Positions 10,668 to 21,611 of a stretch of 64,000 bases of DNA are shown piece after piece. Source of the DNA: Hydractinia symbiolongicarpus (taxonomy: Eukaryota; Cnidaria; Hydrozoa; Anthoathecata; Hydractiniidae); NCBI RefSeq assembly GCF_029227915.1, contig NC_079877.1:18524851-18588850 (forward strand), given 5' to 3'. The notes beneath the pieces are model-generated. The model was given only the letters and a program-made list of their open reading frames with translations, did not search any database and was not told where the DNA came from. The translations under genes were made by a program, and so were the position numbers. Position 1 is the first letter of the stretch; every line of letters begins with the position of its first letter.

Positions 10668-12320
10668 TATTACTAGCCTGTTTACTTTCTTTTGTTGCAG
10701 TCTTTATTTCCAGACTTCCCATTTTAAAATGAGTGTTTTTTGAATAACTTTTAGCAATTCAAGTCCATCTTTAAAGGGCAAATACTTTATTGGAGGCTTA
10801 TTGCAGCTGTTTATGATGGCAATACTTTCCTTAAGAAGCATTAAGGCTGCATGTTGACTTTTGTTTAAACTGATAAGCACTCTGGCATTTACTTGCACTC
10901 CAATTTCTGAAAGCAAATGAGTGTACTTTTCGTTGTTGTTGTTTTTGAACCAGTTACTTAAATCAAAGTCATGCCATTCATATTCTTTAGACTCTGCTAC
11001 CTTTTTGACTAACTGATGATCATAACCACCTGATGGAGACCTGTTGCCTGGAACTATTTCATTTACAAAATCAGTTTCCAACGCTCCTGCTTTTAAAAGC
11101 CAAAGTTCGTCGACAACATGATAAAAATTGTCAGAGGAAAATGGTAATTCTTCAATGCCTTGTAGATCTGATACAACATTGTTAAGGGCACATAAGGCAT
11201 TGAAACTTTCCCCCTCTTGACAGTGTATGTTGATATTTTCTCCATTAATAGATGCTCTCAACATTGTGGTACTACATTTACTGTTTTTACCAATTACTGA
11301 AGTTAAGTAGTTCATATTACTGATAAATGGATTGGTGTATGGTGGTTTTAATTTCATTTGATTCTCAACAATCTGAAATATCTTATTTATGGCTATTTTA
11401 CAGTTAACATTGGTATTGTATTTTTGTAATAAATCAATCTTATGATGTTCTAAATGAGTTGGTAATGTAGATGATTTTGCTGTTTTGAATGATGTAGTTT
11501 GTGATAATTTTTTATCTATGTTCTTGGTATTTCCTGGTGTAGATGATTGAGTCGGTTTTGCTTGGTTATGTGGTGCAATTTTTTCATGGTGTGAAATAGG
11601 TACATGAGTGGAAGACTTAACTTTCATTTTTAATGCTGCTGCAAACAATTTCAATTTGACTATACAGCATTCATGAAAACAGCTAACACTATCATTAAAA
11701 CATGTGCAGCAGTCATGTTCAGAACTTTTGTTTTTTAAAAATGACAGATATATGTCAGGAAGTTTACATTTGCGGTCCCTTTCCCAAGCCACTGTTCCAT
11801 ATAAAAAATAAGGAAATTTTTGGTTCTCTAAAAAGGCCATGCCTTCTTGAAACCTTTCTTTGTAGGTAGAGGATATTTCTGATTCCTCCTTCATATCCAT
11901 CAGGACTCCATAATCCAACACTTCGTAATACTTCATCATTAAAAAAGAAACATCTGTCCTATCTCGCCGTCTATATATACCGTTTTTGATCCTGGTATAT
12001 GTTCTCTCTTGTGCATTCCCCAAAAGTAGATATGGCCTCCATAATTGTGTTGTATGCGATTTTCTTAGGTGTTTCATTTGCATCATAACTACATTCATCA
12101 TCTCTCTCCATGTATTGTACCATTTGCCCTTGAAAGACAGATTTTTCATATGTTTCTTTGCCATTTGGGAGTTGCACTTTGTAGATACCTCCAGAACATA
12201 CACCTGACACTGTTCCAACTACATTCCTTGCCTGTGTGATATCTTTCATTTGCATTCTTCATTTCAAAGAAAGGATTTTTTATTAAAACTTTGTCTCCAA
12301 GTGAAAATTTCCTTTCTTCA
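10668..12320 (-). pseudogene. Integrase gene, SH3-like segment and novel C-terminal region
   Basis: From 12320 the reading gives EERKFSLGDKVLIKNPFFEM, the GDKV-type element of integrase C-terminal domains. A shifted frame (12255-11971) continues with VVGTVSGVCSGGIYKVQLPN. A third frame runs from about 11985 to 10704 (over 420 codons). It includes a cysteine/histidine-rich patch (EHDCCTCFNDSVSCFHECC), a low-complexity Ser/Thr/Lys linker and a conserved-looking block (DNFYHVVDELWLLKAGALET). A last frame change near 10720 leads to MGSLEIKTATKESKQASN and a strong donor (gtaagta) after 10668. I recognise no family for the part after the SH3-like segment. Three frame changes indicate decay, though each piece still looks protein-like. 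Confidence 0.6.
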
Positions 12321-13466
12321 TTTTTTTTATTTATTTTATTTATTTATCATCAATATTTACCCAGGATATACATTTCAGAATAAATTTCTGCTTTTCAAAT
12401 GTGTCCTGCTAAAATTAAAATCAAATACTCTACATTATATACAATTAAATATAAAATCGTCGATGTTCTAAAATCCAATAAAATGAAAAGGAATAGGCAA
12501 AACAAAAGGAAAAACGCTAAGCACATAGATGAAATGGTGAAAATACACTAAAGATAAGATTATAGGTGTCCATGAGTTAAGCGCTCAAATGGGAGATAAT
12601 TGGTATAAATGGGTGAGGCAACAAAGCTAGTATAATATATGAAATATTGAAAATGCTATACTAAGAAACGAAAGATGAAACATGCCATATCTCAAAAGCT
12701 TCCTTCTGCTAAATGTCGAATGAATAATCGGCAAAAAACATTTTAATTCAAAACCGCGTATGTCATAAGCTTGCAGTATCTAAAAACATCAAGTAGAAAG
12801 GGTGAGAAACAGAGGTGAAAACATATAAATAAGGAAGACTAGACAAGGTTTAAGAGCTTCATATTGTGTTAGGGTCCAAAGTCCAAATAAAGTGTGTAAG
12901 TAGGCCAAACGATTAAAAAATATGGTTATCCAATTTATTTTTAAATTTCATATAACTAGGCTCCCTTCGTATATCTATTGGTAAAGAATTATATATACTG
13001 GCACCCATATAGTAAAAACCATTTCTTGCCATATCCAAACGTACTGCTGGTAACTTTAGCGAATAAGAATTGTTTCGAGTCAGTCTTTGATGGTTTAGCA
13101 GCTGAAAGTGGTTCCAATAATTTGAGCATGTTTTACGATCAATACATTTTCTGACAACATTACAAGCATTTCGTTGAATTTTGTCGTAAATGGGTTGTAA
13201 ACTGTTGTTGTTAGTTACTACTCTGGCACGTCTATCCAAGGACTGCAGTTTGTTCAACTGGGTGTTATTCAGGTTCAAATTGATGATACTATTGAATGTA
13301 ATGATTGGAGTTATCATTGTTTCGTAAATCTTTTTAGCAGTTGTATCGTCAACTTCGGCTCGTAGTCTCGTCAGTAAACGGAGTTTTCCAGATGCTTTTT
13401 TGTATGTAGAGTCGAAGTTGTTATTTAGAGACAACTTAGGATCAATAATTGATCCCAAATACTTGT
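12321..13466 (-). mobile_element. 5'-truncated LINE inserted in the integrase gene
   Basis: The minus strand reads KYLGSIIDPKLSLNNNF, the region just after the RT core in jockey/CR1-type LINEs, and continues to a stop at 12913. About 590 bp of 3' untranslated sequence follows and ends in an AAATAAATAAAATAAATAAA-type tail (12321-12347). The host protein resumes immediately beyond the tail. The 5' end joins the 45-bp inverted host copy. No clear target-site duplication was identified. Confidence 0.82.
12913..13458 (-). pseudogene. LINE reverse transcriptase C-terminal tail
   Basis: 182 codons of the domain downstream of the RT palm and thumb: GSIIDPKLSL, then LRLLTRLRAEVDDTTAKKIY, a Q-S-L-D-R-R-A block and the common LINE C-terminal motif ARNGFYYMGASIYNSLPIDI. 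The RT catalytic domain and the endonuclease are missing because of 5' truncation. The family is jockey/CR1-like, different from the LINE at 29-31 kb. Confidence 0.82.
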
Positions 13467-13511
13467 AGAAATATCAAGCAAGTCAAATGTTGGTATTACA
13501 GCAAATGAAAT
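13467..13511. repeat. 45-bp inverted copy of target sequence at the LINE 5' junction
   Basis: Positions 13467-13511 are the exact reverse complement of 13774-13818, a piece of the host integrase-gene coding sequence 262 bp away. The patch sits precisely between host sequence (from 13512 up) and LINE sequence (from 13466 down). Confidence 0.92.
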
Positions 13512-14014
13512 TTTTGGTTTTCGCCTTTGGATGTTGCGATGAATACCATACTCTGTTGCTTCCAAAGCTTGTAGGTTATAATATTCCTTTTCTTTTGCCA
13601 ATGTGAACAAAGCAGTGTTGAATTTAAGTTTATCAAATTCATTTTCTTGACACTTATTACTTCCACTGCTTTGTATTGGATCTGCGACTGCTTCTAGATT
13701 ATTTTGCTGAGACTTTTCCTGCTTCTCAATAAAGAATCTTGATGACAGTGATGCAGAGCTACAAGATTGGTATATTTCATTTGCTGTAATACCAACATTT
13801 GACTTGCTTGATATTTCTCCTTCTTCAAGCCATTCTTCATCACTTTCAGAATCATCTGTACTGGAACTACCATCATTTTCTTTAACATTTTCTGTGTGTT
13901 TTTTCAGCCACATTAGATCATCTGGAATAATGTGGTGTCGCATTGCAATAGGATCTCTGTTGTGATAGATACGGAAAGGAATGTCATCGATGGTTTGATG
14001 CCATGTGTTGTTCA
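13512..14014 (-). pseudogene. Integrase gene, post-core linker region
   Basis: It continues the integrase core in a shifted frame: MNNTWHQTIDDIPFRIYHNR matches the segment that follows rve domains in Ginger/retroviral-type integrases (an NNT-H-T motif and an F-I-N-R-P element). After this comes an acidic serine-rich stretch (SSSTDDSESDEEWLEEGEIS) and a lysine-rich region ending NIQRRKPK. The host reading ends at the 45-bp inverted patch (13467-13511), beyond which LINE sequence begins. The protein should resume at 12320 with KFSLGDKVLIK. Confidence 0.72.
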
Positions 14015-14976
14015 TGATGCTACTGATACCTGGTAGAAGCTTTCATCTTTTGTCATATGTTGTAGAATTCGATTCAAGTGGCTCTTAACAACTTTGTTGG
14101 CATTCTCAACCTGACCTTGACTCTGAGGATGATATGGACGACCATGTTTTATTTGTACATCATGAGTTTTCAAAAAATCAGTAATTATCTTAGCTACAAA
14201 TTCCTTTCCATTGTCACTTTGAAAGATTTCAGGAAAACCTTCTTTCTCACATAAAAATCGTAATGATGTATATATATGTTCAGCTTCCTTTGATATTATT
14301 GGGAATAACCATATATACTTGGAAAAGGTGCATTTTACTGTTAGGATGTGTTTGAACCCCCATATATTATTGCTTAAATATTTGCGTTTATTTACTGCAA
14401 GTAGAATTAAATCAAATTGTAAACGTTGGTGGGGCCAAAAGGTACGAATTGGGATTGGTGGTGGCAGCTCTGTTTGTGGTAATGGATTAGATACTTTACA
14501 TGTAGGGCAGTTCTTTAGAAAAACTCTTGCTAGTTCATTTATTCCACGGAAATAGTATGTATCATTAAACTTTTTAGTTAATTTATTGATTGAATTTGGA
14601 TGGCATGTCATTCTTTCTGTGTCAATTTTTATTTGATGTAATTTTTCTAATATTTTTTCAGCATACTCTTGTGGCACCAGTTCCTGCCATGTAGTTATTT
14701 TTGTCTTGCGATTATATATGCAAACTTGAAGTTTTGGTATACCAGTGTGAAAGCGCTCTAGTTCTCCATCTTTTAATTTGAGTTGAAATTTTCTCATATT
14801 TTTATTATTGTTAATAAAAAAATTTCTCTTGTATTTTTTGTAAAAGATTGGAATCTCATTTAAAATATGGTCGTCATAATCACTCAATTCAGAACTGAAA
14901 TCAGAGTCCAATAGAATGACGTTTAAAATCTGTTGATACACCTCCAAGGTTAATGGCTTAAGAAAGATTGAATGAT
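14012..14976 (-). pseudogene. H2C2 zinc knuckle plus rve integrase core (DD35E intact)
   Basis: The segment begins after a clean 3' splice site (tttttttag then at cat tca at 14976). A zinc-binding region ending in FLKNCPTCK precedes the rve fold. The catalytic residues are visible: D in LQFDLI, D in QSDNGKEF and E in QSQGQVENAN, with exactly 35 residues between the second D and the E. HGRPYHPQSQGQVE is the hallmark integrase signature. The frame stops at TGA 14012-14014 after YQVSVAS, while the natural continuation (SSIMNNTWHQTID) lies in another frame. A one-base indel therefore breaks the protein. The integrase core itself looks well preserved. Confidence 0.88.
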
Positions 14977-15395
14977 CTAAAAAAATTGAAATACTTTCAA
15001 AATGTTTTATTCAAAAAGGAGTCTCATGCACAAGGAAGAAGCCTTTTTAGGAGTAGTTCTCAAATCTGAGAAACTTTTGTGCCATTCCTCTTTTCGAAAA
15101 GAGGTTATGTTTGAAACAAATGGTTATAAATAAGCAATGCAACAACCTATTTAAACAAATAAAGTGGTCTACATTATTAATGATGAAAAAGGAAAAAAAT
15201 AGTCTATTTGGTTAATTTTTAGTGATTTGAAGGTTTAGGCTAGACTTTTTTTTGTGACTGATTATTTTTTATAGTCTACCTAGAAAAGGTTTTGCTAAGT
15301 TACAAAAAGTTTCTATCACAAATGTTTCTCAGATAAGAGTAAGTTATTTTTTCAAAACATTTTTATTTTGAACTCAAACTTTAAGGCACAATTTT
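14977..15395. other. Upstream intron or flank of integrase gene, no exon found
   Basis: Sequence upstream of the acceptor at 14976/14977, presumably intronic on the minus strand. Only an 18-bp perfect palindrome, 15087-15104 (cctcttttcgaaaagagg), was noticed. Confidence 0.45.
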
Positions 15396-15460
15396 CACTC
15401 TGATTGTCTAGTTGGTAAGACACCTTAATGGTAATCCAGGTTCGAATCCTGGTCAGAGAA
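15396..15460 (+). pseudogene. Degenerate tRNA-like sequence
   Basis: A-box-like (gattgtctagttggtaaga) and perfect B-box/T-arm (ccaggttcgaatcctgg) elements are followed by tcagaga, which pairs with upstream tctga. Only about 12 nt separate the D arm from the T arm, too few for a 17-nt anticodon arm plus variable loop. It is therefore a tRNA-derived relic, not a working tRNA. Confidence 0.7.
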
Positions 15461-15583
15461 ATTGTTGCCACATGAATAATTCTTAAATGTATTAACATTA
15501 AAGGACATTCTTAATTTTGGTATTTTCGCAGATAATTTTTGTCTACTTAGGTGTCAATTCTGCAAATAATTATTTGACTTTGG

Positions 15584-15910
15584 CCTTGTTTCCTCAAAAA
15601 ATCATTTTTTAAGTTTGCACATCATAATATCAGATGATCAGTCAAAAAATAGATATTACGATAAATTAAACACTGGAGACACACATAAACAGTCAGTCAC
15701 AATGTGTGGGGTTCACAATTTTAAACATCTCCCACTTTTATTTAGTAAAACGAAAGTGTAGTGAAGCCTTTACATTTACATTTTAAGTTTGAATAAATTG
15801 AATATCACAGAATTGCCTTGTTTTCTCAAAACATTATTTTTTAAGTTCAGACTTATTTCCAATCATCATAATATCAGCAGAAGATTAATAAGACACTGGA
15901 GACACAAATC
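15584..15910. repeat. Diverged direct repeat pair
   Basis: A segment at about 15584-15690 (gccttgtttcctcaaaaaat ... catcataatatcag ... acactggagacacac) recurs at about 15812-15910 (gccttgttttctcaaaacat ... catcataatatcag ... acactggagacacaa), 228 bp apart. Origin unknown. Confidence 0.6.
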
Positions 15911-15986
15911 GAGAGAGCTGCTGTATGCAAACCCTTGCATAATTTCAGATTGCATTGTTAATACTAAAAGGGAAAAGCCCATCTAA

Positions 15987-18112
15987 CAAAGGTGTTTTAT
16001 AAGATAACTGCCTAATACAACCCCTTTTTTAAGTTCTCAGAGTGCCTGTCTTATACTGATTTGACTGTATGCTAAACGTCAATTCAATGTTTAGATCTTA
16101 ATCCCTATCCTCCCTGCTGTAAAGATCAAAATCAAAAAAGTTATATTTTAGTATTGCCAATTACTAAAATTACAAGCACACTCGGTCATACACTTCTAAA
16201 AAGCACTTTAAAGACAAATTATTTCAAAATACTTTTTTCATGGGGATGGCAGAAAATTATGCCATAAGATTATATTAAATCAATGTCAAGGATTTAACCC
16301 TTTCCTATCTGCATACTTTTCGATTTGTGAGTCATCCCTTATGGAACAACAGATACACAATTTTTTTTTTAAAAAGACATTGCAGTGAAACTGAAAATTT
16401 CAAAAAGTAAATTTATAATTTGACAGGAATGTTGCAAAAGCAATTTAAGGGTAGAAAACAGGGTCCGACTCTTTTTTAATTTCATTTAAAATAATAAGAT
16501 TTAAAATATAAAAAAAATCAAGTTGTTTTTAATTTATTTATTTTTTTATTAAAACTAGGTTAATTTATTTGTCCTTACTGTTAAGTAATATATAAACTTG
16601 TTTTTTGAAAAGGGTTTGTGGTTAATGGTTGTGGCCAAAAGCTTAAAAAAAATAGATTGATGACTCGATTTTTTCATATTTCCTAATTTTTAAAATTTCA
16701 GAAAATATCCTTTAAATTTCAAAAAAAATATCTAGGCTAAACCCAAAAAGGGTATGTTTCTTATAAAAAATATGTGTGTACACTCAAATTAAAATTACAA
16801 AAACCAAGTATTTTACCTTCAGATTTGGATTTACCAACATCTTCAGAAGCAGCTAAAGATGTTTCCTGTATATACGTTATTTACTTCCATTTTAAATGTG
16901 GTGACAGAAATGAATTGAACAGATTAAATAATAAAATTATTTTGAAAATTACTCATATAAACTACTTATTTTACGGATTTCTCACAACAACTGAACCAAT
17001 GATATAACTGTATAACTGTGGAATATTAATAAAACCATGTGAGAAACTTATAAGTAATGAAGAAGAATTGAACTCCTTATTAGGCCATATCCATGGTAGA
17101 TAAAATTTGGTTGGTTAGTCATTGTGAAATATTCTTATTTTATTTTCTATTGGTTGCTTCACAAGAATTACAGGTTATAGATACCCTAAACAAATGAAAC
17201 CTTAAAAAAAATCTAGTGACTCAGTTTGTATCTTGTTGACTATAGAAATTTGCAGATATCAACAAGAATGTATAATATGGAATAAACAATACCTTCATTG
17301 AAACTGGTACCTGCTAGAAACTTAGCACAATAAAATTATTATTTGTTCTATTCTGGTTAAACTTTACTAAAACTAAATTAACTAATAAATTCTGTAAAAT
17401 ACTAAACTTTGAGGGGGTTGTCGTCAGGTGTGTACATGTGTTCAAAAAATAGCTATATCATAAATAACTTACCATAGCTTTATATAGCTAGCTAAATTTT
17501 TCCATGTGTAATTTTTGGTTCCATAGCTTCACAAAACCATACATCTTCTAGTTCACATTAAAGTTTTGAGTCATCTTAACAAGGCTTCTTTTTCTTTGTT
17601 TTAGCATCCCACTTAGCTACACTTTATAAATTTGTATCCAGCAGGGTTTCACATAAAATTCCATAACAGAAAGAATATTGCACGTGGTGTACCTATATTA
17701 AGAAAGATAAAAGACATTTAATTCATGTTTAGCCATAATAGCTACATTTTAGCAGTCATGTCATGGTGCCTGTTTATGTGTGTGTGTGTGTTATTTGTTT
17801 GTTGTTGTTGTGTTTTTTTGTTTTGTTTTTTTTGGGGGGGGGATCTAATCATAATGTAGCTGTAGCTAGTTAGCTTAACTCTGGGTAAACTCGATATTTT
17901 TCAAAGCTATATATTTCTGATTATTGTGAGCTGGTTTCTGTAGATATATCTCTGCGGCCTGTTGATTTGATTATTGTTCATCTTTGGAAAATACATGGCC
18001 CACTGGCAAGATAAATTTCACTGGATGTAATTAAGATTTAGACACGAAAAATTTTAGACACCAATTTCACGGTACAGACCTGTCTGAAGAGTACGGATGG
18101 GCGGGCGAGACC
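15987..18112. other. Gene-poor stretch
   Basis: No coding evidence. It contains a GT-rich simple tract and T/G homopolymer runs at 17779-17842 and assorted AT-rich sequence. A phase-consistent exon for the integrase gene could be hidden here but was not identified. Confidence 0.5.
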
Positions 18113-20539
18113 TATGGCAAGCCCTATTCACATTTATTCGATATACCTTGTATATCAACGGTACCTTCGAGAAACCCGGTTTATTGATCGAAAAACCTGG
18201 TTTATCGGACGAGTTTCCATGTTTCTCGCGAGAAACCTGGTATCTCGCTCGAAAAACCAGGTTTTTCGATCAAGCTGCCCTGCAAATGTGCACTCAGATG
18301 ACGAGAAACAAGGTTTCTCGCACAAGAAACTTAGTTTATCAAAATTCGAAAAAAGAAGAATAAAATCAATGAGAAGAATGAAATTAATTGTCCCGCGTAT
18401 TTCACTATGGGGGTATTTATTTCTTCATCCCACATGGTTTGCTTCACAAGCTCTTTCTGCAACTTGAGAGAAGAACAGAACGTTATATCCAAAAGCAAAA
18501 GACCAAAACCACCATGTTTTGTTTACATCACACATTTGCAAAACGCATTGATCGAGACTTGCAGAAATGGAAGGATGCGCATAACAACCATAAAATGCAA
18601 ACGGAACATCACCAGACACCTCTTCAGCTTTGGATCAGTGGAGGAGTTTACTGCAGAAGTTTACGTGAAATAGAGGATTTAATTACAAGGTTTTTACGGA
18701 GTAATCGTCTGATAGAACCTAGCGGTATTACAGCTGTTTTACAAAGATTCCCCGCACCATTGACAAGGTGAAACTACAACTATTAGAGCAAAGTATTAAC
18801 ACCCAAGCCGATTCCAATCAATATGGGATTGACATATATATAAAAGTAGTGGAATTTGTACGTAATAATCGCTGAGACTGAGCACATATATCTTAAAGCT
18901 TTATCCTATTTTTTTTAATTATCATTGAATGTCTTGTACAAGGTTTGGAAGATCATTCGTTTAGTAAGTGTGGAGCCTATTAAATTTATATCGAGCATTT
19001 CTTCAATCGAATCCATATATCTAGAAGATTATTTGACGCAACAATGGATCGTTAGCATTTATCCGATTTAAAGATTTCGTGTGTTTGACGGAAAATAGGT
19101 TACTTTGCTACAAAAGTGAACATGTAATAAATATTGTTTATCATATAACAATTAATATAACCGTAAAAACTGATGACGAGTGAGGTTTATTTCCTTCTGT
19201 GAATTGACTGTTTCTGAATATTTCGCGAGGATTTATTTTCGAAGTGAGTGGACTTGTATATGTTCAGAATATAATATAATTATATGGTGCAGTATATATA
19301 TGCAAAGCCTGTCGTTAAGGCTTTTTAGCCAATAAGCACTTGTATATATATATATATATAGAGAGATTTTTTTGAATGTTTACATTTTTCACAGTAAGCC
19401 CTTCTGGCTTTAGAAATTGCCTGGTAGGCAAAAAGATGTACATGTTAGTTGAAAGGAAGTCTTGTTCAGTCTATTCCTTTGGACAAAGGTATTGTTAAGA
19501 CTTTAAATGAATAAATAGGTATATTAAGCAGAATGTAGAGCAATCTACAATAATAGTTTAAAGCCTCAACAATGTTTCCGTAAAAAGAAATGGTCTGATA
19601 GGACATTTCTTAAGCAAGCTTCCACATCTTTTTACCTGCCATACGGTTGTTAGAGCCAAAATGGCTTACCCACAGAAAAATGTAGCTAAACATTCAAAAA
19701 AGTATATTAACCAGTTAAAAATAGTTATTAGTTAATAAGGTGTCATAAACTGATTGTGCGATTAAATATGTTTAAAAAATGCCAAAATGCCTGTCCTTAA
19801 ATAAATTTCTAAACATGCCTGTCTTGAAGCTCACCAAGCTCTTTTTTTATTGATTTCCAGTAAAACGGATTCTGAGAACAACAAAATGATGAGTAACTCG
19901 TTTAGCTGTAAGCAGAGATGTTTTTAGTGCCTAGCCATATAATTTGATGTAGGTAACTAGGTAACTGTTATTAAGTAGTAAAAGATCACTTACTGGGGTA
20001 AGATCACTTTTTTTTTTACTTCGTCATCATTAGTGTGCTAGCTCTAGCCCCAACATAAGTTTGCTTTAAGCAAAATTAAGTTGGGGCATACCCTATGGCT
20101 GTTTCTTAGAACGGAAACATAATACTACCAATAGTTATCTTACACTGCCTGCCTCTAGCTAGGATCCTCTCTCTCTTTCCTAGCTTCAATATCACTGTCT
20201 CGTAGTGGTAAATGAAAGTATAAACAAAACCTGCTTTTGCAGGGTTTTTTTAGCAAAAAGTCATCGCTGCATTGAACAAGATGTCAATGGTGTACTTTGC
20301 GGAACCTAACTTAGTCGAAATAGATATGCATCACTACACTGGATATTTTTTAGAAACCTTGAATCTCGACCGAAATACCAAGTTTTTCCAAAATTTACTT
20401 TGAGATACTAGGTTTATCGAATCGAAAAACCTAGTATCTCGATCACGGGAACGAAAAACCTGGTTTTTCTTACCGTTAAACCTAGTTTTTCGATTGATAT
20501 ACTAGGTATATCGAATACTTGTGAATTTGGCTTGCCATA
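18113..20539. mobile_element. Long-TIR DNA element with internal palindromic repeats
   Basis: The left end from 18113 (tatggcaagccctattcaca, then ttattcgatatacct and gtatatcaa) matches the reverse complement of the right end up to 20539 (tatggcaagccaaattcaca ...) over about 46 bp with a few mismatches. Next to both TIRs lie clusters of short palindromic modules built on GAAAAACCTGGTTTTTCGAT (18165-18350 and 20350-20510). The interior carries one integrase-core relic. Superfamily not identified; no clear target duplication seen. Confidence 0.68.
18388..18771 (+). pseudogene. Integrase core (rve_3-like) C-terminal fragment
   Basis: The frame includes FCLHHTFAKRIDRDLQKWKD and AHNNHKMQTEHHQTPLQLW. 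This matches the C-terminal end of the integrase-core domain proteins common in cnidarian and fish genomes (typical wording: FCLHYVFLPRIN ... WNNHPLSTE ... TPLQLW). The N-terminal catalytic aspartates are not visible, so only a piece remains. It lies inside the long-TIR element, on its plus strand, and may be a captured fragment or the last trace of its transposase. Confidence 0.62.
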
Positions 20540-20548
20540 CTGGCCAAG

Positions 20549-20700
20549 CGACTTCTAGAAAAAAGAAATACGTGAGTGCCGTACTTCCAGCAAAAGAAAG
20601 TAAAAATACGTAAATGCCGTACTTCTAGCAAAAAATAGTAAAAATAGGTGAATGCCGTACTTCTAGCAAAAAAAAGTAAAAATACGGTCACGTACTTGTA
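20549..20700. repeat. Minisatellite, about 37-bp unit, four copies
   Basis: Copies of TGCCGTACTTCTAGCAAAAA followed by AGTAAAAATACG-type sequence. The ACTTCTAG (or ACTTCCAG) core is at 20551, 20584, 20621 and 20660. The array directly follows the right TIR of the preceding element. Confidence 0.85.
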
Positions 20701-21265
20701 GCCACTTCGAAACTAAAGACATGCAAAGAAATGTCATGAGTAGTCCAAGGGAAAGAAGAGGAATTTTTAAGTATTTTTTTTTCATTGGATTTACAAAAAT
20801 TTGAGGTACCCCACAATGAGAAGTACACAATAGAAACGCCTTTCTGATGTCTCATGATGAGGGATGGTCACATCTGGATAATAATTTGTGATTTTAAGCT
20901 ACCTAGCCATTACCATGCCAGCACTCCAGGGCGCATTTGTTATTAAATAATTAAGTGATAAAGTACAAAAGCTAAATATATTACTTTAATGTAGGGAGCG
21001 GCACAAAAGATTTTTCAAGGCATTCTGTCATTTTAAATAAAAATAGCTAGGTAGTTATTTGGACCTCCCATAACAGTGAACATTCAAGACTTGAGTATAT
21101 AGCTAGTTAGGTATGCAAGACATTGCATGTTGGTAAACATGTTTCCACAACAAACTGAAACCTATATTTCATAAATAAATTTCTGCATATATATATAAAT
21201 AATTTTGTAGATTTTCAGTTTTCTTTTATCAAATAACAAAATTTGGGAAAGTATAGCCAGAAGTA
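20701..21265. other. Intergenic stretch, nothing recognised
   Basis: AT-rich DNA between the minisatellite and the SINE. No feature supported. Confidence 0.5.
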
Positions 21266-21611
21266 GCGCCGTAGATTAGTGGTTATAGCTCTCGTACTCT
21301 GTGCGGGAGACCGGGGTTCGATTCCTCTTGACGGCGATTCAACATGGGCGAGTGAATGTTACCATAGCCCCGGGTTAACCCAAGCCATGTGAGGGAAATT
21401 GGGAAGATGGCACACTGTGTGGGCCGTTGGATGTTGCCGGGAGTTGTCTAGTAGAGCGCAGGCCCTAATTGGGTCTGCGTCGCTCAAAATGAGCATTAAA
21501 TACTCTAGGACTCTCCATCTAAGCCATGGCCCCTCCTGGAAATAATAGACAGGGTATATCCCTCGATATTTGTGAGGCTAGCCATGTAAAATATGCACAT
21601 CTATCTATCTA
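21266..21611 (+). mobile_element. tRNA-derived SINE with ATCT tail
   Basis: The 5' head is tRNA-like: acceptor-like pairing CGCCGT with ACGGCG, an A-box-like stretch (gtagattagtggttatagct), an anticodon-like arm and a B box (ggggttcgattcct). A 270-bp tRNA-unrelated body follows. It includes CATGTGAGGGAAATTGGG, shared with the SINE at 40886, and ends in a short (ATCT)n tail at about 21598-21611. Pol III promoter elements appear largely intact. Confidence 0.82.

Larger units (their letters stand above)
9308..14976 (-). pseudogene. Decayed integrase-domain gene (Ginger/KRBA2-like) with long unknown C-terminus
   Basis: Reading 5' to 3' on the minus strand: acceptor-bounded exon from 14976 with an H2C2 zinc-binding segment and rve/DDE integrase core; linker region; a LINE insertion (12321-13466) with a 45-bp inverted patch; a C-terminal integrase-like segment (FSLGDKVLIKNPFF); about 600 residues of unrecognised protein; then two more exons with matching phase-1 splice sites. 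Frame changes occur near 14015, 12245, 11985 and 10720. Such genes in cnidarians derive from Ginger/Gypsy-type integrases and are often annotated KRAB-A domain-containing 2-like. Whether this is a dead transposon or a dead domesticated gene cannot be settled here; no terminal repeats were found. An upstream exon beyond 14976 is expected but not identified. Confidence 0.75.

Noticed and set aside
15396-15460. Functional tRNA gene
   Set aside because: The anticodon arm is missing; kept only as a tRNA-like relic.
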